Source of the DNA: Pseudobutyrivibrio xylanivorans
GTDB taxonomy: Bacteria > Bacillota > Clostridia > Lachnospirales > Lachnospiraceae
NCBI RefSeq assembly: GCF_008935055.1
Contig: NZ_CP043029.1
Location: 4,763-52,986 of the forward strand
Direction: 5' to 3'
DNA: 48,224 nucleotides
In this document: piece by piece, positions 18,340-27,707 of the stretch
Numbering within the stretch: the stretch's first letter is position 1
How the letters are laid out: each line of letters begins with the position of its first letter
Translations under genes and position numbers: made by a program
Notes under the pieces: generated by a model
Told to the model about the DNA's origin: nothing
The model's database searches: none
Seen by the model: the letters and a program-made list of their open reading frames with translations, nothing else

Positions 18340-18404
18340 TCGCAGATTAGTAAAATAAGCATCAAATTTCATTAACATATATGTTACTTTTCACAATTTC
18401 GACG

Positions 18405-18441
18405 CAAAAAACTCCCCAACGAGGCATATGCCTGTCAGGGA
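18405..18441 (-). terminator. Rho-independent terminator after the DUF4956 gene
   Basis: Read on the minus strand, ACTCCC pairs with GGGAGT around an inner palindrome AGGCATATGCCT, followed by a run of six T. It begins within 20 bases of the stop codon at 18451 and separates the CotH/VTC/DUF4956 operon from the promoter of the next operon. Confidence 0.75.
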
Positions 18442-18450
18442 GTCGTTTTA

Positions 18451-19119
18451 CTAAAAAGTAGCTTCTCCGTTATGCTGTAGAAGGTTAGCTGATGACACTC
18501 CATCCACATCTATCAATTCCCTAACCAGCTTTCCGCCCTCATCAGTACGGAGTTCTATTGTGATGTCCAATGTTGTTGAAGTCAAATTTCTAGATTTTAC
18601 AGAAAAATGCTTAACATAGTTTTTAACTATTCCTGTTATCTTTTCCTCTGCATCCAAATCACTGCAGTTAACAATTAAAATCATAGGTGCCTTAGCCACT
18701 GGTACCCAATCCAAAACAACCAATGTAACTGTAATAGCACATGACAGAAGCACTGCATACATTGCAAATCCTGCGCCACATATAATACCTATTGAAATCG
18801 ACCAGAACAAAAACATTAAATCCATTGGATCTTTTATGGCAGTTCTAAATCTTACAATAGAAAGCGCACCTACCATACCTAAACTGACAACAATTGATGA
18901 TTGGATTGTAACAATAATAGCTGATGTAATAAGAGCAACGCCAACTAATGAAATATTAAAATTCTTAGAGTAAAAAGTTTTTCTTGTTAATACTCTATAT
19001 ACAAAGAAAATATATATACTTATCAAAAAGGTGACTGCAAGAGCTAAAATCACAGATTCCACTGTAATATCTACGCTTGCATACCCTTCCAAAAATGATC
19101 TTTTAAAAATGTGTTCCAT
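18451..19119 (-). CDS. DUF4956 family membrane protein
   Basis: The 222-residue protein has four predicted membrane helices in its first 140 residues, with the family hallmark GMVGALSIVRFRTAIKDPMDL in the loop between helices. A soluble C-terminal domain follows (about residues 145-222), rich in beta-type sequence (LDITIELRTDEGG). DUF4956 proteins occur next to VTC-domain polyphosphate polymerases, as here, and are thought to be membrane partners or channels of the complex; the function is not proven. AGGAGG lies upstream of ATG 19119. It is the last gene of a three-gene operon, 13 bases after the VTC gene, and is followed by a terminator. Confidence 0.85.
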   Translation of the reverse strand: MEHIFKRSFLEGYASVDITVESVILALAVTFLISIYIFFVYRVLTRKTFYSKNFNISLVGVALITSAIIVTIQSSIVVSLGMVGALSIVRFRTAIKDPMDLMFLFWSISIGIICGAGFAMYAVLLSCAITVTLVVLDWVPVAKAPMILIVNCSDLDAEEKITGIVKNYVKHFSVKSRNLTSTTLDITIELRTDEGGKLVRELIDVDGVSSANLLQHNGEATF

Positions 19120-19132
19120 TTCATTATTCCTC

Positions 19133-19825
19133 CTACATATTATATTGTCTGCATAAAAAATACTTGCTGTATGCAGTTTGATTTAAGTTATCAAGCTGGC
19201 ATGCTCGATAAATAACATCCGGGATAAACTCATCCCATTTAACCTCTAGCAAATGATGTCCTCTTGGCATAACAGGTCTCTGAGTTATGTTACCTGTCAA
19301 GAAATCATTTAAATCAGTCGATGAATACAAATTTGTATCAATAGTAACCCTCACATTTCCCACATCATAAACGTAAGGAACCCTATCATAACCCACAATA
19401 ATAGCAGGCCTCATATTGTGCATCAGCATCTCCATTGTAAGCTTTCTCAATACTATAGGCTGATGTTCTATATCATCCACTATCGGTCTGCCAGCCATCA
19501 GCTGTTCGCACTGTTCCCTTGTAAGTGAAGTGGAAGTCTTCAATGTTTTACCTCTTTCCTTCCTCTTACACTCAAGAGATATTTTTGAATCACTACCATT
19601 GTATATTCTTATTCTAAACTTTTCTCTCGGATCAGTTCCGTTTAGGTTCTCATAATAACAACGATTAAAATAATCATCAAAATATAATGATCTAATATTA
19701 TAGGTATCGCTTCCTTCTGCAACATGCTTATCAATCGGAATCAGATAATTCAATCGTTGCTTTAATACTTCTATTTGTTGGTCTGTCACAAGATACTTAT
19801 ATTCGTGCCTATACTTGTTGCCCAA
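19133..19825 (-). CDS. VTC-domain protein (polyphosphate polymerase type)
   Basis: The 230-residue protein is a single VTC domain: HEYKYLVTDQQ at the N-terminus, NIRSLYFDDYFNRCYYENL, then the basic strands REKFRIRIYNGS and ISLECKRKERGK, and a late HLLEVKWDEFIPD. In yeast Vtc4 these Arg/Lys residues line a tunnel that makes polyphosphate from ATP; bacterial single-domain forms are less studied. The start is most likely TTG 19825-19823, with AGGAGG seven bases upstream, and it overlaps the end of the CotH gene by 17 bases. The CotH neighbour is kinase-like, so phosphate transfer is a shared theme of this operon. Confidence 0.87.
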   Translation of the reverse strand: MGNKYRHEYKYLVTDQQIEVLKQRLNYLIPIDKHVAEGSDTYNIRSLYFDDYFNRCYYENLNGTDPREKFRIRIYNGSDSKISLECKRKERGKTLKTSTSLTREQCEQLMAGRPIVDDIEHQPIVLRKLTMEMLMHNMRPAIIVGYDRVPYVYDVGNVRVTIDTNLYSSTDLNDFLTGNITQRPVMPRGHHLLEVKWDEFIPDVIYRACQLDNLNQTAYSKYFLCRQYNM

Positions 19826-21620
19826 TATGTATCCTCCTATCCATAGTAGCCAGATAAGCTAAAGCTATAAAAAACAGAAATCCGGTCATATAGCAAATCA
19901 GTTTCATTACCGGTATGTGATGTCCTGTAGCCTTAGCCTGTGTCTCCTCAGCAAAAACCGCCTTTAAACACCTATCCTCGTTAATAATTTCATTAGGTGA
20001 AAATTCTACGCCAGTGTTTTCATCTATAAAATAAGCTATATTGCCAACTCCCAATGTATTGCCATCTGGCATTTCAGCAATACATTCCCCTTCTTTAATA
20101 GAAAAGAACACATAGCTCGCGCCAGCCCCACGATTAATTCTAATGGAGTGCCATTTTTCGTCGTCCACCCACATAGAATCCAAAAAATCTACACGCTCGC
20201 TTAAGTACTGCTTTATATCACCAGCTGAGTCATTATGGCCCATTGCTGTAAACATTCCACTCCAGCGAACAGAGTTGCAATAAGATGCCTTTTCGATACT
20301 ATTAGACAAATCATCTATTCTATTCTCAATGATATCATCTAAAATTGAACGATACTCGCTTTTATATACTTCCCTATATTTCTCTTCAAATTCTGGAGAA
20401 TCAGCCAACTCACCGAACCAGGAATTTCCATAATTAGTGAATCTTGACAACTGCCCAGAAATCTGAGCTGTAGAAGGTTGTTTCACTTTATTACAAGCGG
20501 CATTTCCAAGAGCATTATCATAATCCCACTGTGGTCCAGCATATATCTTATTGGCAACATCTGCTGCATCCCAATAAAAATACAATGAACATATATCAGT
20601 ATTTGCAAATATTTCGTTTATCAAATATGTTCTAACCCAGGAATCGGTATCTATAAGTTCAGCTGCACCATCATTTTTTAATGACGTTTCAAGCTCATTT
20701 AAGTGCTCCAGCAATATTGAAGAATCATCTCCAGCATACTTAACTTCAACAATCCTACCATCATCTGTGACTACATAATCATCCAACGAAGCCACTCTAC
20801 TAGGAATAGACATACTATACCAATAGCCACTATCAGGACTAATATCTATTTTATTTTCACTTACCTGCACACTTTCAGATAACAGATATAATCCGTAATA
20901 CTCGCCATTAATATATAAGTCTACATATTCACATCCTGGCGTCCAATTATCCTCTACCTCTTTGGCAAAATCATATACCAGCTTATCCCTTAGATTTGAT
21001 TCATCATATCCATTAGCTAAAAGGCAATATTTTTTTGATTCTTCAAGCCCAAGTAAAGATACATTATTTTCAAAATACAAATTAAAGGGTTTTTTATCAA
21101 GATTCCATGTTGTATTTCCTCTTCCGCATATATCTGCTACATCAGTATAAAGCTGATTGCCATTTTTATCTTTTAGGTTAACGCGAACAGGTTCTCTATG
21201 TTTTTTATCACTAAGAACTTCTTCAAAATTGCCTGTCGCATTGGAAATAAATAATGTTGAGACATTTTCAGACTGTAATACCTTGAATTCATATTTGTTA
21301 TGCTTAAATAACAGACTATAAGAATTTCCAAAAGATAATTTAAGATCCCCTAACGTATCTCCAGATGCCGCCTTGATACCATCTATATACATGCAATTTT
21401 TAGGACATGATATAGCAACATCTCCCAAATCTATTCCAGACGGAATAAATGCATACAAAATACCATTAGTCTTATATAACTTTATATGCTCATTTCCTTC
21501 AATACAAAGCTGCACTTCATCAACAATCCCGTCATCTGTCTTAACCTTTTGGTAGCAAAAGATTGATAGAAATACGCCTAATATCATCATTAATAATATT
21601 ATAGGTTTCGATTTGGTCAT
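19809..21620 (-). CDS. CotH-like kinase-family exported protein
   Basis: The 603-residue protein starts with a hydrophobic segment (ILLMMILGVFLSIFC) that acts as signal or anchor and ends with a membrane helix near residue 580 followed by a short basic tail. The middle matches the CotH kinase family: ICGRGNTTWNLDKKPFNLYF, KYCLLANGYDESNLRDKLVYDF, VDLYINGEYYGLYLLSE, and later WDYDNALGN, which holds the metal-binding Asp. In Bacillus, CotH phosphorylates spore-coat proteins; surface versions such as this one have no known target. It is the first gene of an operon with VTC and DUF4956. The catalytic part probably lies outside the cell, so its ATP source is unclear. Confidence 0.86.
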   Translation of the reverse strand: MTKSKPIILLMMILGVFLSIFCYQKVKTDDGIVDEVQLCIEGNEHIKLYKTNGILYAFIPSGIDLGDVAISCPKNCMYIDGIKAASGDTLGDLKLSFGNSYSLLFKHNKYEFKVLQSENVSTLFISNATGNFEEVLSDKKHREPVRVNLKDKNGNQLYTDVADICGRGNTTWNLDKKPFNLYFENNVSLLGLEESKKYCLLANGYDESNLRDKLVYDFAKEVEDNWTPGCEYVDLYINGEYYGLYLLSESVQVSENKIDISPDSGYWYSMSIPSRVASLDDYVVTDDGRIVEVKYAGDDSSILLEHLNELETSLKNDGAAELIDTDSWVRTYLINEIFANTDICSLYFYWDAADVANKIYAGPQWDYDNALGNAACNKVKQPSTAQISGQLSRFTNYGNSWFGELADSPEFEEKYREVYKSEYRSILDDIIENRIDDLSNSIEKASYCNSVRWSGMFTAMGHNDSAGDIKQYLSERVDFLDSMWVDDEKWHSIRINRGAGASYVFFSIKEGECIAEMPDGNTLGVGNIAYFIDENTGVEFSPNEIINEDRCLKAVFAEETQAKATGHHIPVMKLICYMTGFLFFIALAYLATMDRRIHIGQQV

Positions 21621-21721
21621 TTCATAATTCGACTACTATTATATATTTCTAGATAATAAATAGCATTCTCCCTTCTCCAATTGGGCGCACAAAAAACCAC
21701 ACCACACGCCCATTTTCAAAC

Positions 21722-21751
21722 ATTATACACAGATAATATATATGGTGACAA
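21722..21751 (-). promoter_or_regulatory. Promoter of the CotH/VTC/DUF4956 operon
   Basis: Minus strand TTGTCA (21751-21746), 18-base spacer, TATAAT (21727-21722). About 100 bases of leader precede the CotH start. The hexamers and spacer length are the same as in the promoter at 18310-18339, so the two operons may be transcribed in step. Confidence 0.6.
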
Positions 21752-21818
21752 TAACCTATATATAGAAAATCTGAGCATAATGCTTGACTATTATATCATA
21801 ATTTCACAATTTGAACAC

Positions 21819-21866
21819 AAAAAGAGAGAGGCTCGAAATGAAGCACACTTCAAACCTCTCTCTTTT
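21819..21866. terminator. Terminator after the GtrB-like gene, probably bidirectional
   Basis: AAAAGAGAGAGG pairs with CCTCTCTCTTTT across a loop of about 23 bases. On the minus strand it ends in five T and lies about 40 bases after the stop of the gene at 21908. Confidence 0.75.
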
Positions 21867-21907
21867 ATTTTCAGGATAACCACAAAAGCCGCATCACAAT
21901 CTTTCGA

Positions 21908-22855
21908 TCACCCCAACATCCCAACATCGGAAGCATTTGTTTCCGAAAGGATATAATGTGGTCTATGTTTACTCTCAAGATACAATTTTGCCACGTACTG
22001 TCCCATTATTCCAAAGCAAAACAGTTGTATGCCTCCTATAAAAATGACCACACTTATTGTGGATGCCCATCCAGCCACAGGATCACCAAATATAATTTTT
22101 CTAACAACAATAACAATTAAACTTATAAATGCACACATTGTCATTGTCATCCCTCCCCATGAAGCAACACTGAGGGGAGCTTGTGAAAAATTTATTATTC
22201 CATCAATAGCATATTTGAATAATTTCCAAAAATTCCACTTTGTCTCTCCAGCAACACGTTCTGTATTTTCATAAGGCAGCCAATATGTTCTAAAGCCAAT
22301 CCAGCCAAATATACCTTTTGAAAAACGATTGTACTCACCCATAGCACAAATAGCATCAACCATTTCGCGTTTCATCAAACGGAAATCTCTAGCTCCATCA
22401 ACTATATCAGCATCTGAGATTTTATTAATCAGTTTGTAAAACCTTCTTGCAAACCAACTTCGAATAATTGGTTCCCCATCTCTATTAACACGACGAGTCG
22501 CAACACTATCATATTCACCCTGTTCCAAAATATTCAACATCTGAGGCAATAAGCTAGGTGGATCCTGCATATCAGCATCCATTACTGCCACATAGTTGCC
22601 AGAAGCATTTTTGAACCCAGCATACATAGCTGCTTCTTTCCCAAAATTTCTAGAAAAAGAAAAGTACTTCACATGGTCATCCTCTTTAGTAAGATTTCGC
22701 AAAATTTGAAGGGTATTATCCTTCGAGCCATCATTTACAAACAAAAGCTCATAGTCAAATGAAATACTCTTCAAAATCGAAGTAACCTCTTTATAAAAAA
22801 TTGGTAATGCTTCTTGTTCGTTGTAACACGGTATGATTAAGGATATTTTTTTCAT
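21908..22855 (-). CDS. GtrB-like family 2 glycosyltransferase (bactoprenyl-phosphate hexosyltransferase type)
   Basis: The 315-residue protein has the GT2 opening KKISLIIPCYNEQEALP, then FVNDGSKDNT, the metal-binding VAVMDADMQDPPSL, and RDFRLMKREMVDAI. Two C-terminal membrane helices (about residues 230-290) follow ETKWNFWKLFKYAIDGI. This is the layout of GtrB/DPM1-like enzymes that load a sugar onto undecaprenyl phosphate for later use outside the cell. The gene directly upstream is a large membrane protein of GT-C appearance that could be the transferase using this lipid-linked sugar. A GAGAGG site precedes ATG 22855 and a strong terminator follows the gene. Confidence 0.88.
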   Translation of the reverse strand: MKKISLIIPCYNEQEALPIFYKEVTSILKSISFDYELLFVNDGSKDNTLQILRNLTKEDDHVKYFSFSRNFGKEAAMYAGFKNASGNYVAVMDADMQDPPSLLPQMLNILEQGEYDSVATRRVNRDGEPIIRSWFARRFYKLINKISDADIVDGARDFRLMKREMVDAICAMGEYNRFSKGIFGWIGFRTYWLPYENTERVAGETKWNFWKLFKYAIDGIINFSQAPLSVASWGGMTMTMCAFISLIVIVVRKIIFGDPVAGWASTISVVIFIGGIQLFCFGIMGQYVAKLYLESKHRPHYILSETNASDVGMLG

Positions 22856-22869
22856 TAAATTCCTCTCCC

Positions 22870-24570
22870 CTATTTTTGTTCTGTGGTTTTTATATTTAAA
22901 ACGTCAAAATCAAGTCTTTCATATTTATTCTGCTTTCGATCTACAACATAAAGCATTACTCTTTTGGCCCCTTTTTCTCTTTCAGGCGTAGTAATTTTTA
23001 TCGTAAAAGCTCCATCTTTCTGTATTTCTCCAATATCACTAAATCTATATATAACCTCTCGGTCATTAAAAAAACTCACATAAACATCTGTATTATTAAC
23101 GATTTCAGAATTCGTATAGCCATCAATAAAATAGTCATCACCATTTTTGGTGATACTAGCATTACCTCCAGATGAAACTTCTTCATAAGAATCAATTTCT
23201 AAATCCCAGATGGCTTTTTTTATGACATCAAAATCTTTGTTATAGTATTTTTGTGAGAAATTTGGTGTCTCCCTAAGCAACACTTCTCTTGTATTTAAAA
23301 TTCTTTCCGATGGGTGTTTCCAATATTCTCCCCAATAGAAATCTTCTTTTAACATAAGTGCTGCATAGTTACGTTTTTCGCAGTAATTCTGGTAGTCAGA
23401 ATAAACCGAAAAAATATTATGCATCGTTAGTGCTAATAACAAAGTAAGGCCGACTATAATCCCTCCAGAAACAACGGAGATTTTAACCTTTGCACATTCT
23501 AACAGTTCGCACATATAATAAACCATGCATACTAACATCATAAATTGTGTAAGAAAAAAAGCACGAATTTCAATATATGGACTTAAAATCAAAGCTCCAC
23601 TAGATAAGGTTCCCAATATAAAGAGCATTATCAAGCACTCAAAAAAACTTATATCCAAAGATACTTTTTTCTTAAAATGATAGCATATAATTATCAAAAT
23701 AATAGTTAACAGGATATACATGTAATCATAGTATATAAATTTACCAACAACTCTGCACGCTCTTATAAAATAATCATAAATAGTTAATTTACCCACACCA
23801 ATCTTGTTGTTGTAATAGTCTACGCGTATCTTTGTACTTGGTGCCTTAAGCATGAAAACAAAACCAATTGTATAGAATAAAAAAGTTGTATAAATCCAAA
23901 GAGGATGTTTTTTACTTTTTATTTTTCCCCAGATAATATAAACTAGATATACTATCCAAACTGCTCCAACAGTGTTTTCGTTTGTTATACCTGCAACCAA
24001 GCCCAACAAACAAAACAATATATTTTTTTTAACTGAATTTCCTATAATATCTATGCTATTCTCCCCGATTATAAATCGTAATGGCAGAGCGAATGTAAGA
24101 AGAATACACATTCCCCATAGATAATTTGTACTTCCGGTTTTCCAAAAAAATATTTCTCCCAAGACCGGTTGACAAAGAATTATTAAAGAAAACGCCGTTA
24201 TTGTTGAAATTAACTTTCTATATATAGACCTCTCTGTCTTAAAAGCATATAGTTGTATCAAGAGCAAGAAATATAGGCTCATCAATGTATTTAACACATT
24301 AAAAATATCCTTATCAAAGCACCCAAAAACAATCGATAATTGTTCTCCTACTCTCACGTTCCAGGTTAGCATTTGCTTAATTACTTTTGCTGACATTCTT
24401 GCTAATATTTCTATAGGATTACTAACTTTTTCATATGGATAAATAGCAAGAAGTGCATAATCCTCAGCAATTAAAGGAGTATGAATATTAATAATTAAAA
24501 AGAAGGTGAATATCACCATATCAATAATAAAATATAACCTAACTAATAACGATTTACATTTCTCTTCCAT
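22870..24570 (-). CDS. Large polytopic membrane protein, GT-C-like (DUF6056-type)
   Basis: The 566-residue protein has about eleven hydrophobic helices up to residue 420 and then a soluble domain of about 140 residues. An acidic residue pair in the first external loop (IAEDYALLAIYPY) and the WNVRVGEQLSIVFG motif match GT-C-like membrane glycosyltransferases of the DUF6056 type. Such enzymes use polyprenyl-phosphate sugars, which the GtrB-like gene 14 bases downstream could supply. ATG 24570-24568 is preferred: AGGAAGAG lies upstream, and the 46 residues before it in the open frame do not look like a membrane protein N-terminus. The family assignment is from memory of sequence style and is moderately sure. 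Confidence 0.7.
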   Translation of the reverse strand: MEEKCKSLLVRLYFIIDMVIFTFFLIINIHTPLIAEDYALLAIYPYEKVSNPIEILARMSAKVIKQMLTWNVRVGEQLSIVFGCFDKDIFNVLNTLMSLYFLLLIQLYAFKTERSIYRKLISTITAFSLIILCQPVLGEIFFWKTGSTNYLWGMCILLTFALPLRFIIGENSIDIIGNSVKKNILFCLLGLVAGITNENTVGAVWIVYLVYIIWGKIKSKKHPLWIYTTFLFYTIGFVFMLKAPSTKIRVDYYNNKIGVGKLTIYDYFIRACRVVGKFIYYDYMYILLTIILIIICYHFKKKVSLDISFFECLIMLFILGTLSSGALILSPYIEIRAFFLTQFMMLVCMVYYMCELLECAKVKISVVSGGIIVGLTLLLALTMHNIFSVYSDYQNYCEKRNYAALMLKEDFYWGEYWKHPSERILNTREVLLRETPNFSQKYYNKDFDVIKKAIWDLEIDSYEEVSSGGNASITKNGDDYFIDGYTNSEIVNNTDVYVSFFNDREVIYRFSDIGEIQKDGAFTIKITTPEREKGAKRVMLYVVDRKQNKYERLDFDVLNIKTTEQK

Positions 24571-25068
24571 AATTAAAATTCTCTCTTCCTTAGTTATGTT
24601 TACCCAAATACCTAGTTTGGGGAAAGATAATGGTATATCTGTATTTGTTACCCTAAAACCAGAACAGCTAATGTATTGAAATTTATGCTTTCTTTCCGCA
24701 AAAAGCAATGCGTATTATAACACAAGTAGCAGTTAGCTTCAATTAATTCCCTAGTATTCCGAAGCACTACTGCCCCCTCATAAACTTTGATTGACCTCCG
24801 AAAACTTTGATTAAACGTTTTTTACTCAATACAAGGAGATTTTTATAGAAATTTCCTAATTAAATTTAAAACGGCAGCCCCCCTGTCTGCCGATCCAGCT
24901 TCATTACGATATTAATAGCTCATCAAATCACTAAACCCCTCTCTTAGATTAGCTGTCGCCTCGTAAATGCTCCTTATGGCGCATTTACGTTGACCTCTTG
25001 GCTACCACCGCAACATCCAAAGCCTTTGATTGTCTGAAAGACCAGTCAATAGCTTTTCCTGGTTTTTG
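24571..25068. other. Gene-free stretch with a terminator, an inverted repeat and direct repeats; possible mobile-element remnant
   Basis: About 500 bases without a convincing gene. It holds the direct repeats AAACTTTGATT at 24782-24792 and 24802-24812, a 9-base inverted repeat CGTAAATGC / GCATTTACG at 24962-24970 and 24981-24989, and a hairpin at 24872-24892. The spaced repeats of a GGTCAATCAAAGTT-type word on the minus strand recall the ends of some IS21-like elements, but I cannot identify an element. A short minus-strand open stretch (about 25010-25066) follows the acyltransferase stop and matches nothing I know. Confidence 0.4.
24866..24892 (-). terminator. Likely terminator after the broken acyltransferase region
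   Basis: Minus strand CGGCAG (24892-24887) pairs with CTGCCG (24877-24872) and is followed by TTTTAAATTT. The stem is short, and it lies about 180 bases after the acyltransferase stop. Confidence 0.45.
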
Positions 25069-26089
25069 TCATCCTAACAGCAGCTGCCGTATATATTTCA
25101 ATCTCTTGTGCTTTAGTATTCTGTCAAATGCAAGAGGAAAAACACTACAGCTGATAAAACTAATAATTATGCAAAATACAATATTTAAATGTAATGAACC
25201 ATAAAGAATTACACCAAGTCCAGAACCAAAAAAGGCTGATGGAAGATATATATTGGAAAAGTATGCTTTCCCAACCAAGTAATTCTTTTTCCTCCATTCA
25301 AATCTATATAAAAAGACAATGTAAGAAACGCTAGAACAATTCCAAGAATTATAATCAAATCCAGAAATTGTTCAATGTTATATTTAACATTTGAAATCTC
25401 TGTATACCACTTAAGTAAAACCAAACATGGCAAGCAAATCATCACATATACTCTATTCTTTCTATATGTTAAGAATTCCTTATTCATTAGCGTTCCAGCA
25501 GCATACCAAATTCCTCTCATCGATGTTTTCCATACAACATCATAATACTCAGAATTAGAAAAAAAATACCAACATATAAACGTTATCATAAAAAGAATAT
25601 ACTTATACTTGTTTCCAACTAATTTCAGTAAAGCAAATGATATGATTGAAAGAATAAACAGCGAATATATATACCATAAATGTTGACAATAAAGGTTTTC
25701 CCCAGAGAGCAGCCCCTTAATCCACTCAATAAATGTTATTTTTCCATACCCAGCCCTATCAAGTATCCCATTCATCCGAGAGAATAAATTAGCAATTGAA
25801 AATACTATATACACGATAAACGAGTAACATATATAAGGTACAATTAATTTTTTGATTTTTTTATAAAGTATCCTACAGAATCAGCACTTTTGTATTTATC
25901 AATAGAAATATTAAATGCAATTCCAGAAATAAAAAACATAAATGGCATATGAAAATAATAAATTGCATTATACATATAACCTGCAATCATATTATCTTTT
26001 CTAACAACCGTTGTGAAACAATGCCCCAACACAACTAATAATATTCCTATACCCCTAGCAACATCTATCCATTCCAATCTCTCTTTCAT
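25069..26089 (-). pseudogene. Acyltransferase 3 (OafA-type) membrane protein, two frameshifts
   Basis: Three frames give one enzyme of about 340 residues. The start (ATG 26089) has the family motif RLEWIDVARGIGILLVVLGH and YYFHMPFMFFISGIAF. The frame breaks at the T7 run 25856-25862; one added base restores KKIKKLIVPYICYSFIVYIV. The second frame runs to KHTFPIYIFHQPF and breaks near the A6 run 25228-25233; one added base restores a link to SGLGVILYGSLHL and the final helices. Function would be O-acylation of a surface sugar. Motifs and hydrophobic pattern are otherwise well kept, so decay is recent or the breaks are sequencing errors. It is the first gene upstream of the GT-C/GtrB pair, but about 500 bases separate them. 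Confidence 0.78.
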
Positions 26090-26237
26090 TTAGATATTCT
26101 CCCTATTACTGATTTATATAATGGTGATTTTACTAGACTCCTTTTTAGCTCGAACCTATTTTTATTACACAAGAATGTCTATTGTTTTCTGTCACCAAAA
26201 TCAAAATTCTATTCATTATACAACTTTGGCTTTCGCC

Positions 26238-26266
26238 TTGACAACATCCCCAAGCAACGATTATAT
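26238..26266 (+). promoter_or_regulatory. Near-consensus promoter of the GT61 gene
   Basis: TTGACA (26238-26243), a 17-base spacer and TTATAT (26261-26266). The -35 box is perfect. The leader to the start codon is about 90 bases. This is one of the two perfect -35 boxes I noted in the window. Confidence 0.65.
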
Positions 26267-26357
26267 TACATTATGTGTTTTACACATTGCTAATATTTCA
26301 TGTTTAGAATATTTGAAATTTTAAACATATATAATACAACATATAAGAAAGGTACTA

Positions 26358-27659
26358 ATGATGGAAAATTTTCAATATCTAGAATCACAGTATTTGGATG
26401 ATTATAAAGTATATTCTGATAAAGACTATTATAAAAGTGATTTCCATCCTCAGATTCTTGAATATTCAGATGCCATTGCACTTCCTTTTAAACCACTTAT
26501 AGAAGGCAGTCCAAATGGAAAAGGTGGATGTCTAACAAGTGAAAGTGAATATATAAATGCCTCTGCTTTAGAAGCCGAAAATTTAATGAATGGTCCCTAT
26601 GAGTTCAATATTGAAAACTTGGAAAAAAGTGATTGTAACGTTATATGGGGCGGATACTATTTAGATCAATGGGGCCACTTTCTAGTAGATGTTTTACCAA
26701 GATTTTGGTTTACACTTAATAAAATTGAATATGATTATATTGTTCTTACGGCGTCCAAAAACAAAATGCAGCTAAGTCCAAATATAGCTCAATTACTTAT
26801 AGCAATTGGTATAGATCTTAATAAGATTAAATTTATCAAGAACCCAACAAGATTTAAAAAGCTATATGTACCAGAGCTTTCAATGAAGCGTCCACATTAC
26901 TATAGCGCTGAATTTAAAATGTTCATGGATCATATTCGCGCCACCGTAAAACGTCCTGAACTAACATATGATAAGGTCTATCTGACAAGAACTGGACTAA
27001 AAAAGGCAAAACAAACTGAGATTGGCGAGAAAGAGATTGAGACCATCTTCCGTAAAAATGGATATCATATTGTTAAGCCTGAAAAATTAAGCTTTCTAGA
27101 GCAATTATCCATTTATGCTGATTGCAAGGAAATAGTCACAACATCGGGAACTTTACCTCATAATATGATTTTTTCACCATCTTCAACTAAGTGGACCATA
27201 ATAAATCGTAATGTACGAATCAATACCATTCAGTTTCCAATCAACCAACTTTCTGGATGTGAAGTCATATATATTGATTCATACATACAATTATTTCCAG
27301 TAAGTCCAACCAGTGGACCATATTGGTATTATATTTCAAACTCTTTAATAGATTATTTACGCGATAACGACCTAAAATATAAAATAGGTAAAAATGGTTT
27401 TTCTAAATCAATAAAAAACACAATTAACGCAAAGAAGTACTGTTTAAAATATCTACAATACAAAGATTCATCTTATGATATTGGCGGAGAAATAATTGCA
27501 AGTACCAGACCATTATCCGAAAATACTAGAAGATACAACATTTATTTCAGCAACCGAATAAAATTAGATCCAATTTATACAGATCTTCATCTTCATTCAA
27601 CCGTTTTACGGGTGATAAAAAATTTTATCAAATTCTTATTGGGTAAAAGTTCAAAATAA
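26358..27659 (+). CDS. Glycosyltransferase family 61 protein
   Basis: The 433-residue protein carries the GT61 (DUF563) pattern: WGGYYLDQWGHFLVDVLPRFWF around residues 95-115, RPHYYSAEFKMFMDH, YLTRTGLKKAKQTEIGE, and LSFLEQLSIYADCKEIVTTSGTLPHNMIF with the conserved Gly-x-x-x-x-Asn end of the family. It would be a cytoplasmic sugar transferase. Two ATGs in a row occur at 26358 and 26361, with an AGAAAGG site a few bases upstream of the first; either could start. It stands alone on the plus strand between leftward genes, with its own promoter and terminator, so it is probably regulated apart from the main operons or came in separately. Confidence 0.85.
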   Translation: MMENFQYLESQYLDDYKVYSDKDYYKSDFHPQILEYSDAIALPFKPLIEGSPNGKGGCLTSESEYINASALEAENLMNGPYEFNIENLEKSDCNVIWGGYYLDQWGHFLVDVLPRFWFTLNKIEYDYIVLTASKNKMQLSPNIAQLLIAIGIDLNKIKFIKNPTRFKKLYVPELSMKRPHYYSAEFKMFMDHIRATVKRPELTYDKVYLTRTGLKKAKQTEIGEKEIETIFRKNGYHIVKPEKLSFLEQLSIYADCKEIVTTSGTLPHNMIFSPSSTKWTIINRNVRINTIQFPINQLSGCEVIYIDSYIQLFPVSPTSGPYWYYISNSLIDYLRDNDLKYKIGKNGFSKSIKNTINAKKYCLKYLQYKDSSYDIGGEIIASTRPLSENTRRYNIYFSNRIKLDPIYTDLHLHSTVLRVIKNFIKFLLGKSSK

Positions 27660-27707
27660 AAACCGTAGCAGTCTCTGTTACAAAATCAATAAGTAATTAT
27701 GTCAAAC

